Positions 14,288 to 22,300 of a stretch of DNA of 45,424 bases are shown here, piece by piece. The notes beneath the pieces are model-generated. The model was not told the DNA's origin, searched no databases, and saw only the letters and a program-made list of their open reading frames with translations. Origin of the DNA: CAYICL01 sp964361885 (GTDB taxonomy: Bacteria; Patescibacteriota; Microgenomatia; UBA1400; CG1-02-47-37). A program made the position numbers and the translations under genes. The DNA lies in NCBI GenBank assembly GCA_964361885.1, contig CAYICL010000004.1, forward strand, positions 1-45,424, read 5' to 3'. Position 1 is the first letter of the stretch. Each line of letters opens with the position of its first letter.

Positions 14288-15403
14288 ATGCTTTTCTTTA
14301 CTTTTATTTGGTTTTTACTTTGTCTTTTTTCTTTTACTCAGCAGGATTTAAACTTAACCCTTTACAATTTTCCGTTTTGGAATAATCTTCGCCAAACACT
14401 CCAGAACTTGGGTTATTATTATCGTCCTTTAAATACCCTGATTTTTTTAGTTTTAGCGTTTCTTTTATCATTTTTCTATCTAAGACTAATCCGGCTGAAA
14501 CAATCTCCCGTCCGATTTTGGCCGCTGGTTATAATTTTATTAGCTTTGCCGGTTTACCCCATATTTTCTTATGACATTTTTAACTATCTTTTTAATGCCA
14601 AAATGGTTCTTATCTATCAGGTTAATCCCCATATCCAAACCGCGATTCAGTTTGCCGCTGACCCCATGCTTCGTTTTATGCACAATGTTCATACTCCTGC
14701 CCCATATGCTTACGGTTGGACAGCCGCTTCCTTACTGCCGGGTTTGGCTTGGTTAACCCAAAATTTCACCTTGTCGCTCTGGTCAATGAAGTTATTTGTG
14801 GCGATATTTTGGTTAGGTCAGTTATTTATTCTAAAAAAATTAATTAACCGCCTTTTTCCAAAAGATTATTGGCGTTGGTGGCTGTTTGCCCTTAATCCTT
14901 TGGTATTAATGGAAACTTTAATCGTCGGCCACAATGATGTGATGATGATGTTTTTAGCCCTTATCAGCTTTAACTATTTACTCAAATCCAAAAAAATCCT
15001 CGACAAATCCTGGCTGGTTAGCATTTTCTTTCTTTTTCTTTCAGCCAGTATTAAATATGCTACTGTTGTCCTCCTCCCTCTCTACTTTTTCAACCTTCAA
15101 GGTCTCTCCCTGAAGGTGAAAAAGATTGATATACCAAGCCTCATGTCCATATTGCTTTTAGCTGTCATGTTCGCCCGACCCGGGCAGCTGCACTCCTGGT
15201 ATTTAATCTGGCCTTTAAGTTTTGCGGTTTTAAGTAAAAGTAAAACTATCGTTTCACTTTTTATTGCTCTATCGATCGGCGCCTTATTCCGCTACGCTCC
15301 CTATCTTTACTTTGGCCACTGGGATCCGCCGGTTTATTTACTCCGCAATCTGATTTGGATTGGGTCACTGCTTTTAACTCCCTTGATTAAAAAAGTGTTA
15401 TAA
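14288..15403 (+). CDS. GT-C mannosyltransferase-like membrane protein (MptA/B, GT87 type)
   Basis: A 371-residue polytopic protein. YDIFNYLFNAK (95-105) provides the acidic residue of the first large loop, and NPLVLMETLIVGHND (203-217) matches the NP...E...GHND pattern of polyprenol-phosphomannose-dependent alpha-mannosyltransferases such as MptA/MptB. It should use a polyprenyl-phosphate sugar on the outer face of the membrane. Unlike the GT39-type proteins nearby it lacks the DE loop motif. It follows the Alg5-type gene by 3 bp. A short inverted repeat (15093-15117) lies inside the gene at a hydrophilic stretch (LQGLSLKVKK). An extended -10 box for the next gene overlaps the stop. Confidence 0.75.
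   Translation: MLFFTFIWFLLCLFSFTQQDLNLTLYNFPFWNNLRQTLQNLGYYYRPLNTLIFLVLAFLLSFFYLRLIRLKQSPVRFWPLVIILLALPVYPIFSYDIFNYLFNAKMVLIYQVNPHIQTAIQFAADPMLRFMHNVHTPAPYAYGWTAASLLPGLAWLTQNFTLSLWSMKLFVAIFWLGQLFILKKLINRLFPKDYWRWWLFALNPLVLMETLIVGHNDVMMMFLALISFNYLLKSKKILDKSWLVSIFFLFLSASIKYATVVLLPLYFFNLQGLSLKVKKIDIPSLMSILLLAVMFARPGQLHSWYLIWPLSFAVLSKSKTIVSLFIALSIGALFRYAPYLYFGHWDPPVYLLRNLIWIGSLLLTPLIKKVL
15093..15117. repeat. Intragenic inverted repeat resembling the inter-gmd element
   Basis: ACCTTCA (15093-15099) and TGAAGGT (15111-15117) are exact reverse complements. The left part ACCTTCAAGGTCTC has the same form as ACCTCCGAGGTGTC at 9925-9938, and both right arms end in AGGTGAAA. It is in frame and codes for LQGLSLKV. 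Membership in one repeat family is inference. Confidence 0.5.
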
Positions 15404-15404
15404 T
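15396..15404 (+). promoter_or_regulatory. Extended -10 promoter for the unknown soluble protein gene
   Basis: TGTTATAAT (15396-15404) is the same extended -10 string as at the hicBA promoter. It overlaps the end of the preceding gene (stop 15401-15403) and lies 25 nt before the ATG at 15430, giving a leader of about 19 nt. It suggests the unknown gene can be transcribed on its own inside the glycan cluster. No good -35 was found. Confidence 0.5.
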
Positions 15405-15429
15405 TCAGTTTCTGGCCTGCCTGAAAAAT

Positions 15430-16071
15430 ATGCCAGGTTCTGCAGAAATAAGAATTATTAGACGACCGGATCTTCAAAAATTTATTAAGCCGATTGAAAG
15501 GCCGCGGGAACGATTTTTGCAAGCATTTGAAGCTACCGAAAACTGTATTGCTTTGGCGCGCCAAATGCATCCGGAAGATTCTCAAGGAGATTGGGGTCAG
15601 TGGAATTATCACAGGGGCTTTGGTCAGGGAACTTTATATGTTCCTTTAAAAAACAACGGCCTTTTGACTGTTTCTTTATCCTGTGGAGGAGAAATTGGAC
15701 AAGACGATATTAATAAAGCTGGATTTGTTAGTTGTTATGCTTATTGGAAAACAGAAAAATTTAGCTACGGCTTGATTGTTTTGCCCGGAGGACAATGGTA
15801 TGAAAGCAGAAACCATCCCCGCGAAGCAGTTTTAAGAAAATTCTTTTTTTACCAACAGTCTTTAGGCGGTTTACTGTCTTTAGAAGAATTTGGTTCAAGT
15901 CAAACAGGTTGGTTTGCCGCAAATATAGCCGGCCTAAGAGATCTTAAACTTCAATTTGGTGCGGAAGAAATCCCTTGTGCTTTAGATGAAACATTATTTG
16001 CTGAACTTTTAAAAGAAAGACAGAAGTTTGGTCTAGTTCAGGAAGCTGAAGTAGAACGGGTTGTGCGGTAA
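15430..16071 (+). CDS. Unknown soluble protein inside the glycan cluster
   Basis: A 213-residue protein with no signal peptide and no membrane helix, in contrast to its polytopic neighbours. I do not recognise the family. Visible features are a polar N-terminus, a central beta-rich stretch (GTLYVPLKNNGLLTVSLSCGG, about 65-85; YGLIVLPGGQWYES, about 116-129), four Cys in total (residues 38, 85, 101 and near 184) and a charged C-terminal helix ending KFGLVQEAEVERVVR. It has its own extended -10 box and is separated by 26 bp from the gene before. Its last codons overlap the probable promoter of the next gene. No function is proposed. Confidence 0.8.
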   Translation: MPGSAEIRIIRRPDLQKFIKPIERPRERFLQAFEATENCIALARQMHPEDSQGDWGQWNYHRGFGQGTLYVPLKNNGLLTVSLSCGGEIGQDDINKAGFVSCYAYWKTEKFSYGLIVLPGGQWYESRNHPREAVLRKFFFYQQSLGGLLSLEEFGSSQTGWFAANIAGLRDLKLQFGAEEIPCALDETLFAELLKERQKFGLVQEAEVERVVR

Positions 16072-16083
16072 GGGTATTTTAGG

Positions 16084-16092
16084 TGATAAAAT
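16084..16092 (+). promoter_or_regulatory. Leaderless-type promoter of the GT-C gene at 16100
   Basis: TGATAAAAT (16084-16092) is an extended -10 (TGnTAAAAT) that ends 7 nt before ATG 16100. It supports that ATG over the upstream in-frame TTG at 16061. The GGTGA overlapping it is too far from the ATG to act as a good ribosome-binding site. Confidence 0.5.
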
Positions 16093-16099
16093 ATTAGCT

Positions 16100-17536
16100 A
16101 TGGGAATTTTGTTTGTTATTGCCTTGTTTTTAGCCATCCGCTTAATTAACCTGACCTTATTGCCCATCTTTGCCGATGAGGCCATTTATATCCGCTGGGC
16201 GCAGTTGATTTGGCAAAAAACTTATTACTTTTTTATTCCTTTATCCGATGGCAAAACACCGCTGTTTATGTGGCTTTTGGCCCCTTTGCTTAAGTTGGGC
16301 GCCGATCCTCTATTAACCGGCCGTCTTTTATCGGTTATCTCCGGCTTGGCCACTTTAATTGGCGTGTATTTTCTCGTCAAAACTCTATTTGATAAAAAAA
16401 CAGCTTTGGTGGCGGCAATTTTAGTAATTTTCCAGCCATTTTTACTGTTTTATGACCGCCTCAGCATTGTTGATAGCCTTTTAACTGCTTTGACTGTTTG
16501 GTCATTTTATGTCACTTATCTGTTATTAACTAAGCCATCGATAAAATTAGGCATAATTTTAGGTTTGTTAGCCGGGGCGGTCTTGCTGACCAAACCATCA
16601 GGTCTGTTATTTTTGCTTCTTAATACGCTTTTACTATTTCTTTTCCCTTTGAAGAAAATAAAAACCCTCGTCAAACCCGGTGTAGTGGCCGCTGTCATAT
16701 CTTTGGGATTATATAATCTTTTGCGTTTGTCCGACGCTTTTCATTTAATTAACTCCCGCAGCAGCGATTACTTAAGAAGCAGTCAGGAAATTATCCACGG
16801 TTTTACGCAATATTTCTTCCCCACTTTTAAAGTTTTCTTTTCTTGGCTGGTTAATTATCTCTCCTGGCCTGCCTTATTAATGCTTGCTGTCAGCTTGTTT
16901 TTGGCGGTGACTAAGCCTGCCAAAAAAATCCTCATCTTTTTTATCTGGATAATTATTCCTTTTTTGATTCAGGTCAGTATCGGTAAAATTATCTATCCCC
17001 GCTACCTGCTGCCGATTATTCCGCTTGTAGCCATCATCCTTAGCTGGGGCGCAATTCAGCTTTGGCAAAAAAATAAACTGATCAGTCTATTTCTGGTCGC
17101 GGTGATTTTTACCACTTGGCTGCGTTTTGACTGGTGGTTATTAACCAATCCGGCTCTGGCTCCCCTTGATCCCTGGGAGAGAAGCCAGTATCTTCAGCAA
17201 TGGTCGGCCGGTTATGGCTTAAAAGAAATCAAAGACTATTTAAATAATCTTCCTAAAGATAAACTAATTTTAGTGGCCACCGAAGGTTCTTTTGGCACCT
17301 TGCCGGACGGTTTACAAATATTTTTTAATCAATCGGATCACATTCAAATCTTAGGTGTCGGTTTTCCGGATAAAACCGTTATTCCGGCAATGGAACAGGC
17401 ATTACTATCCGGTCAATCGGTTTATTTAGTTGTCAATGCCCATCGTTATAATTTATCTGCCTCCAATCGGCTAACCTTAATTAGTGAATATCCCAGGCCG
17501 GGAGGGGAAAAACTGGTTTTCTATGAAGTTCATTAA
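16100..17536 (+). CDS. GT39/ArnT-like membrane glycosyltransferase
   Basis: A 478-residue polytopic protein with the GT39-type first loop FADEA (24-28; Asp26-Glu27), then a DGKTPLFMWLLAPLL segment that matches the D/G-K/H-P-P/L motif of PMT/ArnT proteins, and around ten hydrophobic helices. The last 130 residues are mostly polar and likely face outward. It should transfer a sugar from a polyprenyl-phosphate donor to a glycan, lipid or protein. TTG 16061 gives a longer frame, but the ATG at 16100 is favoured by a -10 box 7 nt upstream and by the hydrophobic N-terminus directly after it. The stop overlaps the next gene by 14 bp. Confidence 0.85.
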   Translation: MGILFVIALFLAIRLINLTLLPIFADEAIYIRWAQLIWQKTYYFFIPLSDGKTPLFMWLLAPLLKLGADPLLTGRLLSVISGLATLIGVYFLVKTLFDKKTALVAAILVIFQPFLLFYDRLSIVDSLLTALTVWSFYVTYLLLTKPSIKLGIILGLLAGAVLLTKPSGLLFLLLNTLLLFLFPLKKIKTLVKPGVVAAVISLGLYNLLRLSDAFHLINSRSSDYLRSSQEIIHGFTQYFFPTFKVFFSWLVNYLSWPALLMLAVSLFLAVTKPAKKILIFFIWIIIPFLIQVSIGKIIYPRYLLPIIPLVAIILSWGAIQLWQKNKLISLFLVAVIFTTWLRFDWWLLTNPALAPLDPWERSQYLQQWSAGYGLKEIKDYLNNLPKDKLILVATEGSFGTLPDGLQIFFNQSDHIQILGVGFPDKTVIPAMEQALLSGQSVYLVVNAHRYNLSASNRLTLISEYPRPGGEKLVFYEVH

Positions 17537-19118
17537 AAAACATTGGTTAATCATCTTGTCAATAATAATTATTCTGCCGACAATTTGGCCTTTATTTCGA
17601 TCTGATTTTTTTCGCATGCACGACTGGACCCATGTCGCCCGCTTGGTTGAATTGGATGTGGCCTTAAAAGCCGGCCAAATACCTCCCCGCTGGGCGCCTG
17701 ATTTTGGCTGGGGCTACGGCATGCCTTTATTTCATTATTATTCTCCCTTGCCTTACTATTTGGCCGAACTGCTTTATTTAATAAAATTACCGGCTGTTTG
17801 GGCTATCAAAGCCGTTTTTGCTCTTAACTTTATCGCCGGTTTTTACTTTATGTATTTGTGGGCTAAAACTTTTTGGGGAAAACTTGGTGGTTTGCTGGCC
17901 GCCACCGGTTTTCTCTATTTGCCTTATCGGGCAGTTGATTTTTATGTCAGAGGCACTTTAGGCGAGTTGACCGCTATGACCTTTTTGCCTCTTTTATTTT
18001 ACGCGACTCACCGGATGGTTAATAGTAGTAAACCCAAGTTTATATTTCTAACCGCTTTATCTCTAGCTGGAATCTTTCTTTCCCATAGTCCGATTGCCTT
18101 ATTTTCCATATTCTTTATTAGTTTGTACTTTCTGTTTCATCTAAAGTCTTGGTATAAATTCCTTTTTACCGGTTTGTTGGCTTTCGGGCTGTCTGCCTTT
18201 TTTATCTTGCCGGCTTTTTTGGAAAAGGATTTTACGATTGTATCTAAAATTGGCACAGGCTTCTTTCATTACTCGTTTCACTTTATTTACTTGCGCCAGC
18301 TTTTTACCCGTTACTGGGGATATGGCGGTTCAATTTTAGGACTTGAAGATAATATCTCTTTTCAACTTGGTTGGCCTCAAGTTATTTTAGCCGCCTTAGC
18401 TGGTTTGGTTTGGTTAGTCGCTTTTAAGCACAATAAAAAAGCGATTATAGCGGAATTAACTTATATTGCTATCGCTTTTTCTTCAGCTGTTTTTTTAATG
18501 ACTTTTCACTCAAAATTAATTTGGGATAAGCTGACGGTTTTACAAATAACTCAATTTCCTTGGCGGTTATTAACCTTTGCCGCTACTTTTACTGCTTTTG
18601 CCTCTGGTTCGCTTGCCTGGCTTATTACCAACAAAAAACCGTTAAGCTTAATTGTTGGCTTGTTGATTTTTTTAACGATTGGCCTTAATTTTACCTACTT
18701 CCGTCCGGAAAAATTTTCTTCCAGTGAAACCTTTTATTATACCGATCGAAACAAAATAAAATCTGAAACCAGTGACGCTTTATTTGATTATTTGCCGGTA
18801 ACTGCCATTCGTCCCGAACATCCCAGTGATCAGCTGTTTAACTTCGATAAACTGGATTTTACCGCTCAAGGACCGGGAGATTATATTGTTAACCAATACT
18901 ATTTTCCCGGTTGGCAGGCTAAAATTGATAACCAACCGGTTAAAATTGAACCGGATTCACAATTGGGTCGGATTAAAATTGACTTACCGTCGGGGGAGCA
19001 TCGGGTAGAGATTAAACTGGGTAAAACCGATATTCAACGCTGGTCAGACATTATTAGTCTTTTTAGTTGGTTAGTTTTATTAATTTACTTGATTAAACAT
19101 GCCTCAAGATCTAATTGA
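17523..19118 (+). CDS. PTPS-related/YfhO-like polytopic membrane protein
   Basis: A 531-residue membrane protein of the kind often labelled 6-pyruvoyl-tetrahydropterin synthase-related, a misleading name for GT-C-like proteins. Diagnostic parts are MHDWTHVARL (32-41), RWAPDFGWGYGMPLFHYYSPLPYY (near 56-79), about twelve helices and a C-terminal beta-rich extracytoplasmic domain with YYFPGWQAKIDNQPV, typical of YfhO-like proteins. By analogy with YfhO it may glycosylate lipid-linked polymers, but function is not established. The ATG at 17523 is chosen over an in-frame start at 17484 because the membrane helix begins just after it. It overlaps both neighbours. Confidence 0.8.
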   Translation: MKFIKKHWLIILSIIIILPTIWPLFRSDFFRMHDWTHVARLVELDVALKAGQIPPRWAPDFGWGYGMPLFHYYSPLPYYLAELLYLIKLPAVWAIKAVFALNFIAGFYFMYLWAKTFWGKLGGLLAATGFLYLPYRAVDFYVRGTLGELTAMTFLPLLFYATHRMVNSSKPKFIFLTALSLAGIFLSHSPIALFSIFFISLYFLFHLKSWYKFLFTGLLAFGLSAFFILPAFLEKDFTIVSKIGTGFFHYSFHFIYLRQLFTRYWGYGGSILGLEDNISFQLGWPQVILAALAGLVWLVAFKHNKKAIIAELTYIAIAFSSAVFLMTFHSKLIWDKLTVLQITQFPWRLLTFAATFTAFASGSLAWLITNKKPLSLIVGLLIFLTIGLNFTYFRPEKFSSSETFYYTDRNKIKSETSDALFDYLPVTAIRPEHPSDQLFNFDKLDFTAQGPGDYIVNQYYFPGWQAKIDNQPVKIEPDSQLGRIKIDLPSGEHRVEIKLGKTDIQRWSDIISLFSWLVLLIYLIKHASRSN

Positions 19119-20574
19119 AATCGAACCGGAATTAAGTGCCGAAACTATTAGTCAGCGGGCTGTTTCCGGTGTTTTGGTGTTGACTTTGCGGAAATTTGCC
19201 TTAAGGGCAATCAGTTATTTAGGCGGTATTTTCCTGGCCCGGCTGCTGGCTCCGGAAATTTTTGGCATTTTTGCCATTATCAGTTTTATTATTAACTTTT
19301 TCGCCTTTTTCTCCGATGTTGGTTTGGGTGCCGCTTTAATTCAAAAAAAAGATAAATTAAACCCAAAAGATTTAGCCGTTACCTTTACTCTTCAGCAAAT
19401 TTTAGTCGTTGCCGTGGTCTTGGCAATCTATTTGTCTGCTCCGTTTTTTTCTGCTAAATATCATTTGGGCCAGCAAGGAACTTGGTTAATCCGCATTTTT
19501 TCTTTATCATTGTTTTTAACTTCATTAAAAACCATCCCTTCAATCCTCCTGGAAAGGAAATTAAAATTTAATCTTTTAATCTGGCCTGAAGTTATCGAAG
19601 TCATCTCTTTCCAAATATTAGCCGTCGGCCTGGCCTGGCTTGGTTTTGGGGTTTGGAGTTTTATTATTGGTTTACTCATCAGAAGTTTTTTGGGTGTTGC
19701 CGCCCTTTATCTTATCTCTCCCTGGCGTCCTCGTTTGGCTTGGGATCTGCAGATTGCTAAAAGACTGGTGTCTTTTGGTATTCCTTTTCAGCTTAATGGT
19801 TTTATTGCCACCATCAAAGATGCCGTCATGCCTATTTTTGTCGGCGCTGTTTCCGGAGCCGCCGCCGTTGGTTATCTTAACTGGGCTTACACTTTTTCCA
19901 AGCTGCCGATTTTATTCATGAGCGATATCTTCCGGGTGACTTTTCCTACTTATTCCCGGATTCAACATGACAAAGACATGCTTAAGACAGCCATCGAAAA
20001 AACCATCCGTTTTACCAATTTATTTCTTTTTCCGGCTGTTTTTTTACTGGCGGCTACCGCCAAGCCGATTATTTCAATTATTTTTACCGACAAATGGCTG
20101 CCGGCTTTACCGGCTTTCTATATTCATCTTTTTGGTATCTTGGTCGTTGGTATTGCCAATACCTTTATGGACACTTTTTGGGCTCTGGGCCAAACCAGGA
20201 TTGCCGTTAAACTGTTAATCATTTATACCATTCTTAACTGGGCTGCCAGCGTGCCTTTGGTTTACCGCTTTGGTTTCACCGGCGCGATGATCGGCTCAGT
20301 CATTGTTTTATTCGTTAGTCTGCCTTTAAGTTGGTATTTCATGAGAAAGATAGTTAAAGTTAAAGTTATCGGTAATATCCTGCCGGCTTTTATCGCCTCA
20401 TTTTTAAGCGGTTTAGTCACTTTCCCAATCGCCAATCTGTTTGCCACCAGCCTTATGGGCTTACTTTTAGTTTTATTTACCGGTGGCTTAATTTATTTAA
20501 TACTTTTACTTAGCTTTGAGAGAAATAAACTTCTGGTTGATATTCGCTGGTTAATAAAAAAAATAGCTATCTAG
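19099..20574 (+). CDS. Wzx-like polysaccharide flippase (WzxC/MOP family)
   Basis: A 491-residue protein with about 12-14 helices. The N-terminal pattern SGVLVLTLRKFALRAISYLGGIFLARLL, then APEIFGIFAII and FSDVGLGAALIQ, is characteristic of the WzxC-like branch of the MOP flippase superfamily. Later LPILFMSDIFRVTFPTYSRIQ and the C-terminal half also fit. It should move a polyprenyl-pyrophosphate-linked oligosaccharide across the membrane. This is the only flippase seen in the window, and it sits between GT-C genes and the cytoplasmic GT2/GT4 genes. It overlaps the previous gene by 20 bp. No wzy ligase-like gene was identified with confidence, although some GT-C proteins could hide one. Confidence 0.9.
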   Translation: MPQDLIEIEPELSAETISQRAVSGVLVLTLRKFALRAISYLGGIFLARLLAPEIFGIFAIISFIINFFAFFSDVGLGAALIQKKDKLNPKDLAVTFTLQQILVVAVVLAIYLSAPFFSAKYHLGQQGTWLIRIFSLSLFLTSLKTIPSILLERKLKFNLLIWPEVIEVISFQILAVGLAWLGFGVWSFIIGLLIRSFLGVAALYLISPWRPRLAWDLQIAKRLVSFGIPFQLNGFIATIKDAVMPIFVGAVSGAAAVGYLNWAYTFSKLPILFMSDIFRVTFPTYSRIQHDKDMLKTAIEKTIRFTNLFLFPAVFLLAATAKPIISIIFTDKWLPALPAFYIHLFGILVVGIANTFMDTFWALGQTRIAVKLLIIYTILNWAASVPLVYRFGFTGAMIGSVIVLFVSLPLSWYFMRKIVKVKVIGNILPAFIASFLSGLVTFPIANLFATSLMGLLLVLFTGGLIYLILLLSFERNKLLVDIRWLIKKIAI

Positions 20575-20577
20575 CGT

Positions 20578-20583
20578 TATAAT
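20578..20583 (+). promoter_or_regulatory. -10 box starting the GT2/GT4 run
   Basis: TATAAT at 20578-20583 ends 8 nt before ATG 20592 and only 2 nt before ATG 20586. A start site 6-7 nt downstream fits a leaderless mRNA beginning near 20590, which favours the second ATG. This probably starts the unit that runs through 21512, 22297, 23376 and beyond. Confidence 0.55.
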
Positions 20584-20591
20584 ACATGGTT

Positions 20592-21515
20592 ATGCCTAAA
20601 ACCACGTTAAAAAAAATCTGTACCGTTGTCTTGGAATATCAAAATCCCAAGCTGACTTTACAAACGATTCAGTCTCTGAAAAAAGCCGTTCTCCCTCAAG
20701 GTTTTATCAATAAAATTGTGGTTATTGACAACTCTCCGGTTCCTGACGGAACTCTGGAAAAATACTGTCAAGACAATCAGGATATTAAATTAATCACTTC
20801 CTTGCAAAACACCGGTTTTGCCAAAGGCAACAACCAAGGAATAAAGTACGGCTTAAAGCGGGGTTTCCAATATTTTTTACTGATAAATAATGATGTTAAG
20901 GTCCATCGCCAATTTTTATTTTACTTAATCTCTGGTATTAAGGCCGGTGCCGACATGGTTGTCCCCAAAATTTATTTTGCCAAAGGTTACGAATTTCACC
21001 AGAACCGTTATCAACCTGATGAACTCGGTAAAGTTATCTGGTATGCCGGAGCTGAATTCGATTGGGACAATGTTTACTCTAAGCATATTGGTATAGATCA
21101 AGTTGATACAGGCCAGTTTAATCTTAGTCACGAAATTGAGTTTGCCAATTTTTGCTGCATTCTGATTAAAAAAGAAGTTTTTAAGGCCATTGGGTTTTTA
21201 GACGAGCAATATTTTCTCTACTGGGAAGATGGTGATTTTTCTGTTCGGGCTTTAAAGGCAGGTTTTAAAATTCTCTTTGAGCCCAGGGCCGTTATTTGGC
21301 ATAAAAACTCCAGTAGTTCCGGTGCCGGGTCTAAACTTCACGATTACTATCTGACTCGAAACCGCTTGCTCTTTGGTTTTAAGTATGCCTCTTTCAGAAC
21401 CAAGCTGGCTTTAATTAAAGAAAGTTTCAGGAAGTTATTAACCGGCCGCCCCGGCGAAAAACAAGGTATAATTGATTTTTACTTGCACCGTTTAGGTAAA
21501 GGCAGAACCGTATGA
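20592..21515 (+). CDS. GT2 glycosyltransferase, rhamnosyltransferase-like
   Basis: A 307-residue cytoplasmic GT2 enzyme. VVIDNSP (43-49), GFAKGNNQG (near 75-83) and INNDV (98-102, the metal-binding DxD variant) are typical of rhamnosyl- and related transferases. The acceptor-side motif is YFLYWEDGDFSVRALKAG. It would add one sugar, possibly rhamnose given rmlBD nearby, to a lipid-linked glycan. Two in-frame ATGs exist at 20586 and 20592. The second is preferred from the position of the -10 box. The stop overlaps the next start (ATGA). Confidence 0.85.
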   Translation: MPKTTLKKICTVVLEYQNPKLTLQTIQSLKKAVLPQGFINKIVVIDNSPVPDGTLEKYCQDNQDIKLITSLQNTGFAKGNNQGIKYGLKRGFQYFLLINNDVKVHRQFLFYLISGIKAGADMVVPKIYFAKGYEFHQNRYQPDELGKVIWYAGAEFDWDNVYSKHIGIDQVDTGQFNLSHEIEFANFCCILIKKEVFKAIGFLDEQYFLYWEDGDFSVRALKAGFKILFEPRAVIWHKNSSSSGAGSKLHDYYLTRNRLLFGFKYASFRTKLALIKESFRKLLTGRPGEKQGIIDFYLHRLGKGRTV

Positions 21516-22300
21516 AATTAAGCGTTGTTATTTTGACCCATAATAGCAGTGATGTTATCCGGGGTTGTTTAAACTCGATTAAAACTGCTGACGAAATTAT
21601 TATTATTGATGATTATTCAAGCGATTCAACTTTATCTTTAGCTAAGCTTTTTCAGCCAACAATTATTCAAAACAAATTATCCGGTTTTTCCCACCAGAGG
21701 AATTTAGGCCTTAAACAAGTCAAGTCAGACTGGGTGCTGTTTCTTGACTCTGACGAGAGAGTGCCCAATCAACTTTTTAACGAGATTAAAACCGTCATGA
21801 AAGACCCTTCTTATTCTGCTTACCGGATGAAACGGTTGAATTATTTTTTTGGCCAAGCCGTTAAGCATGGCGGTTATTGGCCCGACTGGCAAACCAGGCT
21901 TTTTAAGGTTAAAGATTTTCAGCGCTTTATTGGTGAGATTCACGAAACCCCTCAATTCTCCGGGAAATTAGGCAACCTTGATCATCACTTAATCCACTTT
22001 TCTCATAAAAACTTAATCGAGGGCTTACAAAAAAGTCTTAAATGGACTCAAAAAGAAGCTTTTGAATTCGTTAAAACCAACCACCCTCAAATTACCTGGT
22101 GGCGGATGGCTAAAGTTATGCTTTGGGAATTCTGTTTTAGATATTTTAAAAAGAAAGCTTTTCTTGATGGTTATATCGGTTTTACCGAAAGCTTGATCCA
22201 GGCAATCAACCGTTTTTTTGTTTATCAGCAAATCTGGGAACTGCAGCAAAAGCCGTCTTTAAAGGAACAATATCTTAAACTTGATAAGACTAATCAATGA
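21512..22300 (+). CDS. GT2 glycosyltransferase, WaaE/KdtX-like
   Basis: A 262-residue enzyme of the WaaE/KdtX-type GT2 branch: VVILTHNSSD (5-14), IDDYSSDST (32-40), FSHQRNLGL (59-67), LDSDE (78-82, metal site), then WPDWQTRLFK and GEIHETP, both diagnostic of this branch. In Gram-negative bacteria such enzymes attach glucose to a heptose of the LPS core, which is notable beside a GDP-heptose gene set. The acceptor here is unknown and no LPS core genes were seen. It is fused to its neighbours by ATGA overlaps. Confidence 0.88.
   Translation: MKLSVVILTHNSSDVIRGCLNSIKTADEIIIIDDYSSDSTLSLAKLFQPTIIQNKLSGFSHQRNLGLKQVKSDWVLFLDSDERVPNQLFNEIKTVMKDPSYSAYRMKRLNYFFGQAVKHGGYWPDWQTRLFKVKDFQRFIGEIHETPQFSGKLGNLDHHLIHFSHKNLIEGLQKSLKWTQKEAFEFVKTNHPQITWWRMAKVMLWEFCFRYFKKKAFLDGYIGFTESLIQAINRFFVYQQIWELQQKPSLKEQYLKLDKTNQ

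Noticed and set aside
17523..19118. 6-pyruvoyl-tetrahydropterin synthase activity
   Set aside because: The common database label for this family is a naming accident. The protein is polytopic and has no pterin-synthase zinc His motif.
20401..20480. O-antigen polymerase (Wzy) or ligase
   Set aside because: Some membrane proteins here could act as polymerases, but none shows a convincing Wzy/WaaL outside loop, so none was called.
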